Part shown: positions 19,386 to 28,196 of the stretch, in pieces
Numbering within the stretch: position 1 is the first letter of the stretch
Layout of the letters: each line of letters begins with the position of its first letter
Origin: Bacillota bacterium
GTDB taxonomy: Bacteria > Bacillota > Clostridia > Christensenellales > Aristaeellaceae
Reading direction: 5' to 3'
NCBI GenBank assembly: GCA_023411175.1
Contig: JAEYPB010000004.1
Span: 1 to 64,000, forward strand
Length of the DNA: 64,000 bases
Notes under the pieces: model-generated
What the model saw: only the letters and a program-made list of their open reading frames with translations
Databases searched by the model: none
What the model was told of the DNA's origin: nothing
Position numbers and translations under genes: made by a program

Positions 19386-19415
19386 AGTATACTCCATCTT
19401 TCGGCGCATTGACAA
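19386..19415 (-). promoter_or_regulatory. Promoter of the MoxR-DUF58-transglutaminase operon
   Basis: On the minus strand, TTGTCA, an 18-base spacer and TATACT lie about 70 bases before the MoxR start. Confidence 0.65.
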
Positions 19416-19472
19416 GCAGAGGCACCAATTTACCACAAATTGTGCTTTTGCCGCATGCGGCCCGCCCGGATA

Positions 19473-19481
19473 TGCTATAAT
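19473..19481 (+). promoter_or_regulatory. Extended -10 promoter for acpS
   Basis: TGC-TATAAT forms an extended -10 element 30 bases before the acpS start. No good -35 is seen, which fits an extended -10 promoter. Confidence 0.6.
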
Positions 19482-19510
19482 GAAGCGATGAAATCTTCGG
19501 GGGTGTTTTC

Positions 19511-19885
19511 TTGATCGCGGGGCTTGGCCTGGACATCTGCGAAATCGCGCGCATCGAAAAGGCGATGGAAAACCCGCGCTTTCTTTCGCGCGTCTTGACG
19601 GAGGGCGAGCGCGAGCGCGTCAGCCGCCGGGGCGCGAACACCGCCGCGGGCCTCTTCGCCGCCAAGGAAGCGGTGGCGAAGGCGCTGGGCAGCGGTTTTG
19701 ACGGCTTCGGCCTTCAGGACGTGGAGATCCTGTGGGACGACGCCGGCCGCCCCTTCTGCCGCCTGACCGGCGGCGCAGCGGATCGCCTGAAGCGGATCGG
19801 GGGCGATGCCGTCTTCGTCTCGATCACCCATGACGCGGGGGCTGCCGCCGCGGTGGCGGTGATCGAGGCCTCCTCACCGCGATGA
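19511..19885 (+). CDS. acpS: Holo-[acyl-carrier-protein] synthase
   Basis: This 124-residue protein is the standard length for AcpS. The two magnesium ligands are visible: Asp8 in GLGLDI and Glu53 in FAAKEAVAKALG. It transfers 4'-phosphopantetheine from CoA to acyl carrier protein. The likely start is TTG at 19511, after a GGGGGTG stretch; no ATG gives an intact N-terminus. It is divergent from the MoxR operon and followed by a terminator. Confidence 0.94.
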   Translation: MIAGLGLDICEIARIEKAMENPRFLSRVLTEGERERVSRRGANTAAGLFAAKEAVAKALGSGFDGFGLQDVEILWDDAGRPFCRLTGGAADRLKRIGGDAVFVSITHDAGAAAAVAVIEASSPR

Positions 19886-19893
19886 ATTTTAAG

Positions 19894-19931
19894 AAAATGT
19901 GACAGAAGTTGTCGATTCTTGTCCATTTTTT
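19894..19931 (+). terminator. Terminator after acpS
   Basis: The stem AAAATG-GACA pairs with TGTC-CATTTT (one bulged base), ending in six T, starting 8 bases after the acpS stop. Confidence 0.6.
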
Positions 19932-20006
19932 GGAACATTTCGGCGCTGAATTCGTCTTTCTATCAAGCGGCAAAACGCGGCATATGATACTTTAGGAGGA
20001 AACACC

Positions 20007-21134
20007 ATGAGGAAATTTCTCTCGATCCTGACCACGCTGGCGCTCCTTATCAGCCTTGCCGCCTTACCCGCCGCGGCGGAGGAGACGGTCGCCTCGTCCT
20101 CGCTCATCACCGTAGACGGGGACTCCGACGCGCTGCTTGAGAACATCCGCCGGGCGGCGGACACCCTGAACGGCCTTCTCGTCGGCTATGGTGAAACCTT
20201 CTCCTTCAACGATGCGGTGGGCCCCCGCACCGCGGAAAACGGCTACAAAAAGGCCGAAAACGGTCGAAATACAAAGGTGCTGGGCGGCGGCGTGTCCCAG
20301 GTCGCCTCGGCGCTGTACCTGGCGCTGGAAGGGCTCGGCGGCATCGAATACCTCGAGAAGGAGACCTACGGCGACAACTTCACCGGCAGCTACGTGTTCT
20401 CCGGCGACGAGGCCATCCTGACTGACTACGCCAAGGGCATAGACTTCAGCTTTGTCAACGGCCACGACACCCTTCGGATCGAAATGGCGCTGGACGGGGA
20501 GGATCTCACCTGCGAGCTCATCACCGGCATGGAATACAACCCGGAGTCCCTGGACGCCGAGGACGACGATTTTTCCGATTACTTCTCCGACGAATCCTCC
20601 GACCCGGACGAGACCGCCTGGGAGGATGAGGACGCAGGGGACGAGGAATTCACCGACGAATCGGGCGATTCGGGCGATCAGAAAAGCACGCTGGGCAGCG
20701 CCGTCATCAACGTGGACGGCAATTCGGCCCTCAAAAGCAACATCGGCCTCGCCTGCGAGGCAATCAGCGGCGTCACGCTCGAGCCGGGCGAAACCTTCTC
20801 CTTCAACGACGTCGTCGGCGAGCGCAGCGAGGGAAACGGCTATGAAACCGCGTTGAACGGCCGCGGCGTCAAGGTGGTGGGCGGCGGCGTCGCCCAGGTG
20901 GCCAGCGCGCTCTGGCTCGCCGCCAAGGACGCGGACGACATCACCGTCACCAAAGTATCCACCTACGGAAAAAAGTACAACCAGTCCTACGTGGACGACG
21001 CGGACGACGCCATCCTGACCGACTACAACGCGAAGATTGACTTCTGCTTCCGCTACGATGGAAACGCGCGGCTCATGATCCTCGCGGAGCTGCAGGACGA
21101 CGAAAGCATCATGGTTTCGCTGTTGGAAGGCTGA
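20007..21134 (+). CDS. Secreted protein with two VanW-like modules and an acidic linker
   Basis: This 375-residue protein has a signal peptide (1-24) and two copies of a VanW-like module of about 130 residues. The first is about 31-170 (GETFSFNDAVGPRT at 62, GGGVSQVASALY at 93) and the second about 231-375 (GETFSFNDVVGERS at 261, GGGVAQVASALW at 292). A highly acidic Asp/Glu/Ser linker (about 183-226) joins them. Typical VanW proteins have Cys in GGGxCQV; here the positions are Ser97 and Ala296. VanW function is unresolved but linked to the envelope. AGGAGGA precedes the start. A paralogue follows directly. Confidence 0.85.
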   Translation: MRKFLSILTTLALLISLAALPAAAEETVASSSLITVDGDSDALLENIRRAADTLNGLLVGYGETFSFNDAVGPRTAENGYKKAENGRNTKVLGGGVSQVASALYLALEGLGGIEYLEKETYGDNFTGSYVFSGDEAILTDYAKGIDFSFVNGHDTLRIEMALDGEDLTCELITGMEYNPESLDAEDDDFSDYFSDESSDPDETAWEDEDAGDEEFTDESGDSGDQKSTLGSAVINVDGNSALKSNIGLACEAISGVTLEPGETFSFNDVVGERSEGNGYETALNGRGVKVVGGGVAQVASALWLAAKDADDITVTKVSTYGKKYNQSYVDDADDAILTDYNAKIDFCFRYDGNARLMILAELQDDESIMVSLLEG

Positions 21135-21228
21135 TTTCATCCCCGTATTCAGGAACAAAAAGGCATCCGGAACGTCTATTGTACGTAACCGGTGCGCATC
21201 AGACAGGATCGCAAGGAGGGCTCATCAC

Positions 21229-22215
21229 ATGAAGAGAATACTGGCATTGTTGATGGCGCTGATGCTTGCTTCCGGCGTTATGATCGCGCCGGCGGCGTCG
21301 GCGGACACCTTCGCCTCATCGGAGACCCCGCTGGACTACGCCTCCAGCGCCCAGCTGAACAACATCGAGCTGGCCGTCGCCGCCATTGACGGCACGTACC
21401 TGGGTTATGGCGATGTCTTTTCGTTCAACGACATCGTGGGCAACCGCACCTCCAAGCGCGGCTACAAGACGGCGGTCAACGGCCGCGGCGTCAAGGCGAT
21501 GGGCGGCGGCGTCGCCCAGGTGGCGACCACGCTGTACCTGGCGCTCAAGCAGCTGGACGGCATCGACTACATCGAAAAGCGCGTCTACGGCAGCCGGTAC
21601 GCCGGAGACTACGTCTCCTCCGGCAACGACGCCATCATGACCGATTCCGACGAGAACCTGGATTTCGTCTTTGAGAACAACTACGACGACCTCTACATCA
21701 ACGTGTGGACGACCGATTCCACCGTCGAATGCACCCTTTCCTCCTACAGCGGCGGCGGCGGCTGGGGCGACAGCATCGCCTCCTCCACGATCTGGCTGTA
21801 TGGCTCCGACGCAATGATACACAACATAGAACTGGCTGCGGGTTCCGTCTACGACACGATTCTGGAGAGCGGCGACACCTTCTCCTTCAACGACGTGGTC
21901 GGCCCCCGCACCAAGGACTACGGCTACAAAAGCGCCATCAACGGCCGCGGCGCGACCGTGGTGGGCGGCGGCGTCGCTCAGGTGGCCAGCGCCCTATGGC
22001 TCGCCGTCAAGGATCTGGACAGCGTGACCATCACCGAGAAATCCACCTACGGCAGCCGGTACAACCAGTCCTACGTGGACGACCCCGACGACGCGATCCT
22101 GACCGACTACAGCAGCGGCATCGACTTCTGCTTCACCTACGACGGGTTCGGCGAGCTGTCGATCTACACCTCCGTGTCCGGTGACACGCTTACCTGCGAA
22201 ATCTACGAGAATTAG
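21229..22215 (+). CDS. Secreted protein with two VanW-like modules, paralogue of the preceding gene
   Basis: This 328-residue protein has a signal peptide (1-25) and two VanW-like modules, about 30-170 and 185-328. Their signatures are DVFSFNDIVGNRT with GGGVAQVATTLY, and DTFSFNDVVGPRT with GGGVAQVASALW. The two modules are joined by a short Gly/Ser-rich linker instead of the acidic linker of the neighbour. The family cysteine is again absent (Ala96 and Ala250). The second modules of the two proteins are most alike (both continue into YNQSYVDD and AILTDY), suggesting duplication of an already two-module gene. AAGGAGGG precedes the start. Confidence 0.85.
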   Translation: MKRILALLMALMLASGVMIAPAASADTFASSETPLDYASSAQLNNIELAVAAIDGTYLGYGDVFSFNDIVGNRTSKRGYKTAVNGRGVKAMGGGVAQVATTLYLALKQLDGIDYIEKRVYGSRYAGDYVSSGNDAIMTDSDENLDFVFENNYDDLYINVWTTDSTVECTLSSYSGGGGWGDSIASSTIWLYGSDAMIHNIELAAGSVYDTILESGDTFSFNDVVGPRTKDYGYKSAINGRGATVVGGGVAQVASALWLAVKDLDSVTITEKSTYGSRYNQSYVDDPDDAILTDYSSGIDFCFTYDGFGELSIYTSVSGDTLTCEIYEN

Positions 22216-22225
22216 GGGACGGCCG

Positions 22226-23083
22226 ATGTTCATTGCTTCCGATTGGGTCGACTACGAGGTTCTGGACGCCGGGGACGGCGAAAAACTGGAGCGGTGGCGC
22301 GATGTGACGCTCTGCCGCCCCGATCCGCAGGCGATCTGGCCGCGACAGGCGCCGGATCTGTGGTCCAAAGCAGACGCGCGCTACCAACGCTCAAGCGGCG
22401 GCGGCGGCGCGTGGGAATTCCACAAAAAACTTCCCGAGCGCTGGGTCATCGGCTACGGTGACCTGCGCTTTTACGTGCGCCCCACCGGCTTCAAGCACAC
22501 CGGGCTATTCCCGGAGCAGGCGGTCAACTGGGATTGGATGGCCGGCCTCATCCGGGGTGCAAGCCACCCCGTAAAGGTTTTGAACCTGTTCGGCTATACC
22601 GGCGGCGCCACGATGGCCTGCTGCCGGGCGGGCGCCCACGTAACCCACGTGGACGCCGCCAAGGGCATGGTGCAGTGGGCGGGCGAAAACCGGAAGCTCT
22701 CCGATCTCGACGAGAGCCGCTCCCGCTGGATCGTGGACGACGCGCTGAAGTTTGTGGAGCGCGAGGCGAGGCGCGGCAATACCTATCAGGGCATCCTGAT
22801 GGACCCGCCCTCCTACGGGCGCGGCCCCGGCGGCGAGGTCTGGAAGCTGGAGGACGAATTGTACGGACTGGTCTCGGCCAGCGCGAAGCTGCTCGCCGAC
22901 GACGCGGTGTTCTTTCTCATCAACAGCTACACCACCGGCCTTCAGCCCGCGGTGCTTTCAAACATGCTGCTCATGACCGTGGCGAAGGCAAAGGGCGGGC
23001 GCGTGACGGCGGACGAGGTAGGGCTGCCCATCGCTTCCGGCGGCGTGCTGCCCTGCGGCGCGTCGGGGCGCTGGCAGCCATGA
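22226..23083 (+). CDS. Class I SAM-dependent rRNA methyltransferase (RlmI/RlmK-like)
   Basis: This 285-residue protein has a Rossmann methyltransferase core with LNLFGYTGGATMACCRAG for SAM binding and the catalytic-loop motif DPPSYGRG. FYVRPTGFKHTGLFPEQ precedes the core. Relatives methylate 23S rRNA bases. The start at 22226 has AGGGGA upstream and lies 10 bases after the VanW paralogue stop. It overlaps the pseudouridine synthase gene by 4 bases, so a small RNA-modification pair is formed. Confidence 0.88.
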   Translation: MFIASDWVDYEVLDAGDGEKLERWRDVTLCRPDPQAIWPRQAPDLWSKADARYQRSSGGGGAWEFHKKLPERWVIGYGDLRFYVRPTGFKHTGLFPEQAVNWDWMAGLIRGASHPVKVLNLFGYTGGATMACCRAGAHVTHVDAAKGMVQWAGENRKLSDLDESRSRWIVDDALKFVEREARRGNTYQGILMDPPSYGRGPGGEVWKLEDELYGLVSASAKLLADDAVFFLINSYTTGLQPAVLSNMLLMTVAKAKGGRVTADEVGLPIASGGVLPCGASGRWQP

Positions 23084-23772
23084 CGGAGTCTTTTTCGGCG
23101 GGCGGCCATGAAATCCGCGTCCTGTACCTGGACAACCACCTGCTTGCGGTGGAGAAGCCGCCCAACATGCCCACCCAGGCGGACGATTCCCGGGATCTCG
23201 ACCTTCTGACCGCCTGCAAGCGCTACATCGCGGAGGAATTCAAAAAGCCCGGCGACGCGTACCTGGGCCTCGTGCACCGGCTGGACAGGCCCGCCGGCGG
23301 CGCGATGGTTTTCGCGCGCACGTCAAAGGCCGCCGCGCGGCTGACGGCGGCGTTTCAGGGCCACGATCTGGAGAAGGTCTACCTCGCCATCGTCCGGGGC
23401 GAAATTTCGCAGCCCGGCGCGCTCAGGGATTATCTCGTAAAAGGCGCGGACGGCATGGTGCGCGTGGCTTCCCCGTGCGATACCGGCGCGAAGGAGGCGC
23501 GGCTCGCGTACAAACCCGCGGCCTGGGCGGAGGGCTTGACGCTCGTCGAGGTGTCCCTCGAAACGGGCCGCTCCCACCAGATTCGCGTGCAGTTTTCAAA
23601 CGCGGGATTTCCGCTGTGGGGAGACAACCGCTACGGCGGCGGCGCGCCGGGCCAGCAACTGGCGCTCTGGTCCCACCGCCTGACCATCCCCCACCCCACC
23701 AGGCCGGAGCGGCTGACGTTTGTCTCCGATCCGCCCCGCTCGGGCGCGTGGGCGCTCTTTCAAAATGCGTAG
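23080..23772 (+). CDS. RluA-family pseudouridine synthase
   Basis: This 230-residue enzyme has the catalytic Asp in HRLDRPAGGAMVFARTSKAA and the later motif LETGRSHQIRVQF. It isomerises uridine in rRNA or tRNA. There is no S4 domain, as in short RluA relatives. It overlaps both neighbours (4 bases upstream, 8 downstream), consistent with one operon. Target nucleotide unknown. Confidence 0.92.
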   Translation: MTESFSAGGHEIRVLYLDNHLLAVEKPPNMPTQADDSRDLDLLTACKRYIAEEFKKPGDAYLGLVHRLDRPAGGAMVFARTSKAAARLTAAFQGHDLEKVYLAIVRGEISQPGALRDYLVKGADGMVRVASPCDTGAKEARLAYKPAAWAEGLTLVEVSLETGRSHQIRVQFSNAGFPLWGDNRYGGGAPGQQLALWSHRLTIPHPTRPERLTFVSDPPRSGAWALFQNA

Positions 23773-24118
23773 GGCGCGCCTTTCGCACTGGTCGGTGACC
23801 TTTCTGTGCTGCCTTCTGGCGGTGCCGACGCTGCCGAAGCTGGTCGGCGGCATTTCCTATGACTCGCTTTACCTGGGCGTCGCCGCCGGCGCGGCGCTGG
23901 GGATTGTGTACCTCCTGGTCCGGCCGGTCCTCAGGATTCTGACGCTGCCCATTGGTTGCCTGACGCTGGGGCTCTTCGGCTACGGGCTCGACGCGGCGAT
24001 GATCTACGCGCTGGGCGAGTACCTGCCCGGCTTCCACGTGGCCTCGCTGGAGTCCGCGCTGCTGGCGGCGGTCTTCCTCTCCGCGGTGCAGATGATCGCC
24101 TACGCTTTTAACAGGTAA
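23765..24118 (+). CDS. Small four-helix membrane protein (phage holin family 4 / YvlD-like)
   Basis: This 117-residue hydrophobic protein has about four membrane segments and the family feature LVRPVLRILTLPIGCLTLGLFGYGLDAAMIY. These proteins are common chromosomal membrane proteins of unknown role and are not evidence of a prophage here. The start at 23765 overlaps the pseudouridine synthase stop by 8 bases. Confidence 0.85.
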   Translation: MRRARLSHWSVTFLCCLLAVPTLPKLVGGISYDSLYLGVAAGAALGIVYLLVRPVLRILTLPIGCLTLGLFGYGLDAAMIYALGEYLPGFHVASLESALLAAVFLSAVQMIAYAFNR

Positions 24119-24171
24119 CTTCCGTTCCCGGATGCGCCGGGCGCGGTCGGCGGCAAGGCTTATTGACAACG

Positions 24172-24200
24172 TGAGGCCCCGGCAACGCCGGGGCCTCACG
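24172..24200. terminator. Bidirectional hairpin between convergent genes
   Basis: A 13-bp perfect stem (GTGAGGCCCCGGC / GCCGGGGCCTCAC) with a 3-base loop lies between the small membrane protein and the PTS IIC gene. T-runs are poor on both sides. Confidence 0.65.
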
Positions 24201-24202
24201 TT

Positions 24203-25240
24203 CTATAGGTTCAGCTTCATGTCGCCTTCATGAATCCAGTTCTTTTTGCGCATGAATTCGGAGAACAGAAGGGACAGCGCCGCCGGAAGCACGATGTGCA
24301 GAAGGAGCATCTTGAAAATCACCGCGCCCGCGCCCTCCGCGCTCATCACAGCCCAGGTGCCGAACTGGCCGACGAGGCCGCTGGTGCCCATGCCCGCCGA
24401 GGCCGATGCGTTTTTCATCTGGAAGATGGTGGTGGCGAGCGGGCCCAGAATCGCGCTGGCAAGGGTCGGCGGAATCAGGATCGCCGGGTGTACCAGGATG
24501 TTGCCCACCTGCAGCATCGATGTTCCCAGGCCCTGGGCGATCAATCCCGCAACCTTGTTCTCCCGGTAGCTGGACACCGCGAAGCCCACCATCTGGCAGC
24601 AGCAGCCCACGGTGGCCGCGCCCGCCGCCAGCATGAGGCCCAGCCCCATCGTCTGCCCCTCGGGCACGGTAAAGATCATCGCCGCCAGCGCCGCGGATGA
24701 GATCGGCGCGGTCAGCGCGAGGCCGAAGATCACCGAAATGATGATGCCCATCGGCACCGGCTGGAGCGTGGTGGCCATTTCGAGAAAGCGCTGCAGCGCC
24801 TGGGTGGCGTTCACGATGCCGGGGGAGGACCACACCGCGATGAGGCCCCCGGCCACGATCGTCACAATGGGCACCGCGATGATGTCCACCTTGGTCTTTC
24901 CGGCGATCAGCGTGCCAAGCTCCGCGCCCACCACGGCCGCGAGATACGCGGCAACCGGGCCGCCCAGCTGGTAGCCCAGCGCACCCGTCGCGGCGGAGGA
25001 GAACATGGCCAGCGGCACGCTCTTGAGGCCATAGGCGATGGCGACGCCAATCGCCGCGCCCACCACCGGGCTGGAGGCGCCCAAGACAGAAGCGAACTGC
25101 GCGAGGAAGCCGAGCCCCGGGACCTTTGCAAGCTGCGCAAGAATCAGCCCGATGATCAGCGACGAGAAAAGGCCCAGCGCCATGGCGCTCATCGCGTCCA
25201 GAAGGTACCGCCTATACGCTTTCTTGATTGCCGATTTCAT
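24203..25240 (-). CDS. PTS sugar transporter subunit IIC (PTS_EIIC_2 family)
   Basis: This 345-residue protein has about nine membrane segments and is similar along its length to the PF13303 family of stand-alone IIC-like permeases. No IIA or IIB gene lies nearby, so whether it is phosphotransferase-linked is unclear. The start at 25240 has GGAGG 7 bases upstream; an ATG 6 bases earlier is too close to it. A strong promoter with a palindrome in its spacer lies upstream. Substrate unknown. Confidence 0.88.
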   Translation of the reverse strand: MKSAIKKAYRRYLLDAMSAMALGLFSSLIIGLILAQLAKVPGLGFLAQFASVLGASSPVVGAAIGVAIAYGLKSVPLAMFSSAATGALGYQLGGPVAAYLAAVVGAELGTLIAGKTKVDIIAVPIVTIVAGGLIAVWSSPGIVNATQALQRFLEMATTLQPVPMGIIISVIFGLALTAPISSAALAAMIFTVPEGQTMGLGLMLAAGAATVGCCCQMVGFAVSSYRENKVAGLIAQGLGTSMLQVGNILVHPAILIPPTLASAILGPLATTIFQMKNASASAGMGTSGLVGQFGTWAVMSAEGAGAVIFKMLLLHIVLPAALSLLFSEFMRKKNWIHEGDMKLNL

Positions 25241-25272
25241 GTGCATTCCTCCGTTTATGCCTGTTGACCGCT

Positions 25273-25301
25273 ATTATAGTCTGTTCGGGTGCCCGAAACA
25301 A
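25273..25301 (-). promoter_or_regulatory. Promoter of the PTS IIC gene with an embedded operator-like palindrome
   Basis: On the minus strand TTGTTT, a 17-base spacer and TATAAT. The palindrome TTCGGG-TG-CCCGAA (25284-25297) covers most of the spacer and the edge of the -35 box, where a repressor would block RNA polymerase. Confidence 0.65.
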
Positions 25302-25403
25302 GCGCGCCTAGGGTTAATGTTGGCGGTAGACGCTGAAAAAACGGCTGAAATGCGCCCGGCGCGTGAAAAATGAGACATCGCTGTGACAGATCGCGTTTCA
25401 CGG

Positions 25404-25432
25404 TTGCGCGGCGGCGGCCGATTCGATATAAT
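25404..25432 (+). promoter_or_regulatory. Promoter of the two-component system
   Basis: TTGCGC, a 17-base GC-rich spacer and TATAAT lie 29 bases before the response regulator start. Confidence 0.6.
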
Positions 25433-25461
25433 GAAGCTGAATAAAAATGAGGTGAATGTTC

Positions 25462-26154
25462 ATGGCGCTTTGTCCGCTGATCCTGATCGCAGACGACGAC
25501 CCGGTGGTGCACGAGTCGCTCTCCATATACCTGGACGCCGAGGGTTACGCCCATCAATCGGCCTACGATGGGGACGAGGCGCTGCGCCTGGCCGAAACCG
25601 AGCAGCCGGATCTGATGATCCTGGACCTCATGATGCCGAAAGTCTCCGGCACCGACGTGTGCCGCACGGTCCGCAAGACATCCAAACTCCCCATCATCAT
25701 GCTGACCGCCAAGGGCGAGGAGATCGACCGCATCCTGGGCCTCGAGCTGGGCGCGGACGACTACATCGTTAAGCCCTTCAGCCCCCGGGAGGTGCTGGCC
25801 CGCATCCGCGCGGTGCTGCGCCGCTTCTCGGAGCCCCACACCGAAGGGGATTCCATCGTCCGGTTGCCGCAGCTCGAGATCAACCTGTCCAACTACCAGG
25901 TCAAGGCCGCCGGGCAGGTCATCCCCTGCACGCCCAAGGAGGTCGAGATCCTGCACATGCTGACATCGAGCGCCGGTCAGGTGTTCTCCCGCGAGCAGAT
26001 CTTAAGCCGCGTCTGGGGGTACGACTACTTCGGCGACACCCGCACCGTGGACACCCACATCAAGCGCATCCGCCAGAAGCTGCCCCAGGAGGGCGTGCCC
26101 TGGAGCCTCAAGACCGTCTACGGCGTCGGCTACAAGTTTGAGGTGGACGCATGA
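25462..26154 (+). CDS. OmpR/PhoB-family response regulator
   Basis: This 230-residue protein has a receiver domain with the acidic pocket DDD (11-13), phosphoacceptor Asp55 in MILDLMMPK and the switch lysine in VKPFSP. It is followed by a winged-helix DNA-binding domain (about 130-228) with DTRTVDTHIKRIRQKL. The start at 25462 has GGTG 7 bases upstream. It overlaps the sensor kinase by 4 bases. Confidence 0.95.
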   Translation: MALCPLILIADDDPVVHESLSIYLDAEGYAHQSAYDGDEALRLAETEQPDLMILDLMMPKVSGTDVCRTVRKTSKLPIIMLTAKGEEIDRILGLELGADDYIVKPFSPREVLARIRAVLRRFSEPHTEGDSIVRLPQLEINLSNYQVKAAGQVIPCTPKEVEILHMLTSSAGQVFSREQILSRVWGYDYFGDTRTVDTHIKRIRQKLPQEGVPWSLKTVYGVGYKFEVDA

Positions 26155-27908
26155 GGCAAAGCGTCCTCTTCTCGAGGGTCTTCACGGTGGTGATCCTGGC
26201 GATCATGATTACGGCGCTGTTCACCACCATCTTCTACAACTACATCTCCCGCACGGTGTTCACCACCATCAAGGAAAACGAGCTGCTGCCCAAGGCGAAC
26301 GCGCTGGGCAGCATTGTTCAATCTTACCGGGAGGGGGAGATGGACGGGAGCGCGCTGAAGCAGCTGCTCGCGGTGGAGAACGTGGACTCGTCGCTGCTCG
26401 GCGCCTACGTCCTCGTGACCGACGAATTCACAAATACGCTGCTCATCAACGAAAACCTGCCCCAGGGGTACCTTGAGGCCATGCAGGACGGCGCGCGGAG
26501 CGTGCTGGCTACCGGGCAGCTGGACGCCGACTCCATCCCCGCGCTGAGGCGCACCGGCCTTGTGGGCGTGGGCGTACCGTTGAAGCGCGGCGAAACCACC
26601 ACCGGCGCGGTGATGATGCTGGTGCCCCTCTACGAGGCGATGGTCGGCGCGAGCTCCCTAAACGGCGCGCTGATGATTTCGCTGATGCTCTCCTTCCCCG
26701 TGGTCACGGCGCTGGTCTACTACATCATCGGCCGCATTGTAAGCCCCCTCCGGCAGATGCGCGATGTGGCCGTGGGCATGGCGGGGGGCGACTTCTCCGC
26801 CCGCGCGGACGACACCCAGCGGGGCGAGGTGGGCCAATTGGGCCGATCGCTGAACTACCTGTCGCAGGAACTAAGCAAGTCCATCTCCCAGCTCGTGGTG
26901 GAGCGTAACCGGCTGCGGCAGACCATCGACGGTCTTTCGGAGGGCATTGCCGCGGTGGACGCGGCGGGCAACGTCACCCACCACAACCCGGCGCTGGACG
27001 CGCTTTTCCGCGCCCTGCCCCGAAACGAGGGCGGCGAACGGCTGATGATGATCCCGGCCCCCGATGTCTGGGCGGACTTCGACCGGGTTGTTGCGGAGGC
27101 TCGGACCGTCTCGCGGCGGCTTCAGCTCCCCGACCGGGTGCTCGGCATGACCATCACACCGCTGACCAACCAGGACGGTCAGGTCGCCGGCGCGGTGGGG
27201 CTTTTTCTGGACATCACCGAGAGCGAGCGCCTCGAGCGCACCCGGCGGGACTACGTGGCCAACGTCTCCCACGAGCTTCGGACGCCGCTGACCGCCATGC
27301 GGGCGCTGATCGAGCCGTTGTCCGAGGGCATGGTTCGGGACGAGGACACCAAGAAGCGCTACTACGCCATCATGCTCCGGGAGACGCTGCGCCTCTCCCG
27401 GCTCATCAACGACCTGATGGAGCTTTCGCGGCTTCAGAGCGGCCAGCTGTCGCTGGTGCCGAAGCCCATGTGCCTGCGGGACATTCTGGACGATCTGACC
27501 GAAAAGTACAACACCACCGCGCAGGAACGGGGGCTCCATTTCCAGATGCGGGCGGACGAACTGCCCCAGGTGAACGCCAACCCCGACCGGGTGGAGCAGG
27601 TGCTGGTGATCCTCCTGGACAACGCGATGAAGTACACGCCGGAGGGCGGGCAGGTCTCCGTGGAGGCGGAGAGCGACGACGAGAAGGTCACGCTCTCCGT
27701 CCGGGACACCGGCATCGGCATCGATCCCGCCGACCAGCCTTACGTGTTCGACCGCTTCTACAAGGTGGATCGCGCCCATACGGGCCTCGGCAGCGGGCTG
27801 GGCCTGTCCATCGCCAGCGAGCTGATCAAGTCGATGGGCGAAACGATCTGGCTCAAAAGCGCGCCGGGCGAGGGCTCGACTTTCTTCTTCACGCTGAAGC
27901 GCGCCTGA
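26151..27908 (+). CDS. Sensor histidine kinase (PhoR/WalK-like)
   Basis: This 585-residue kinase has a first membrane segment (about 8-30), an extracytoplasmic sensor region (about 35-170), a second membrane segment (about 175-197) and HAMP. A PAS-like domain precedes HisKA with phosphoacceptor His374 in NVSHELRTPL. The ATPase domain follows (N box LLDNAMKYTPEGG, DTGIGID, GLGSGLGLSIA). It phosphorylates the partner regulator encoded just upstream. The order and domain set resemble PhoPR/WalRK; the signal is not inferable. Confidence 0.95.
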   Translation: MRQSVLFSRVFTVVILAIMITALFTTIFYNYISRTVFTTIKENELLPKANALGSIVQSYREGEMDGSALKQLLAVENVDSSLLGAYVLVTDEFTNTLLINENLPQGYLEAMQDGARSVLATGQLDADSIPALRRTGLVGVGVPLKRGETTTGAVMMLVPLYEAMVGASSLNGALMISLMLSFPVVTALVYYIIGRIVSPLRQMRDVAVGMAGGDFSARADDTQRGEVGQLGRSLNYLSQELSKSISQLVVERNRLRQTIDGLSEGIAAVDAAGNVTHHNPALDALFRALPRNEGGERLMMIPAPDVWADFDRVVAEARTVSRRLQLPDRVLGMTITPLTNQDGQVAGAVGLFLDITESERLERTRRDYVANVSHELRTPLTAMRALIEPLSEGMVRDEDTKKRYYAIMLRETLRLSRLINDLMELSRLQSGQLSLVPKPMCLRDILDDLTEKYNTTAQERGLHFQMRADELPQVNANPDRVEQVLVILLDNAMKYTPEGGQVSVEAESDDEKVTLSVRDTGIGIDPADQPYVFDRFYKVDRAHTGLGSGLGLSIASELIKSMGETIWLKSAPGEGSTFFFTLKRA

Positions 27909-27941
27909 CCGGCCAGTCAATATCCGTTGTATCCCCTTTGA

Positions 27942-28043
27942 CAAAGCGCACATGATCCATGCGGGCCCAGACCATGGGCAAAGTCCCGCGGGGATTTAGT
28001 TGATGCTTTAACGCCGCATTCGTTCACCGAATGCGGCGCTTTT
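27942..28043 (+). repeat. Three-hairpin intergenic element, copy B, ending in a terminator
   Basis: This stretch aligns with copy A at 14751-14848: both have AAAGCG, a CATG-centred first arm, a CCATGG or GCATGG block, a CCCTGCGG/CCCGCGG block, TTGATGCTTT, and then a hairpin around GCCGCATTCG. The last hairpin here is CGCCGCATTCG/CGAATGCGGCG (28012-28038) followed by four T, terminating the two-component operon. Confidence 0.65.
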
Positions 28044-28196
28044 CTCCCCGTTACAGAGAATCCAACCCTCTATGTTACCCATCCCGTCCAATCACCGCGT
28101 GAGATTTGCCGAGCGTTTTTCTCCTCCGCCGGGCTCATGCCCCGGCGTCTTTCGGCATATTAAACCGTGAACAATCGAGGGGAGGGGGTTGGCAAG

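Noticed and set aside
23765..24118. Prophage remnant because of the holin-like protein
   Set aside because: This four-helix family is common on bacterial chromosomes; no other phage gene is nearby and the gene is coupled to an RNA-modification gene.
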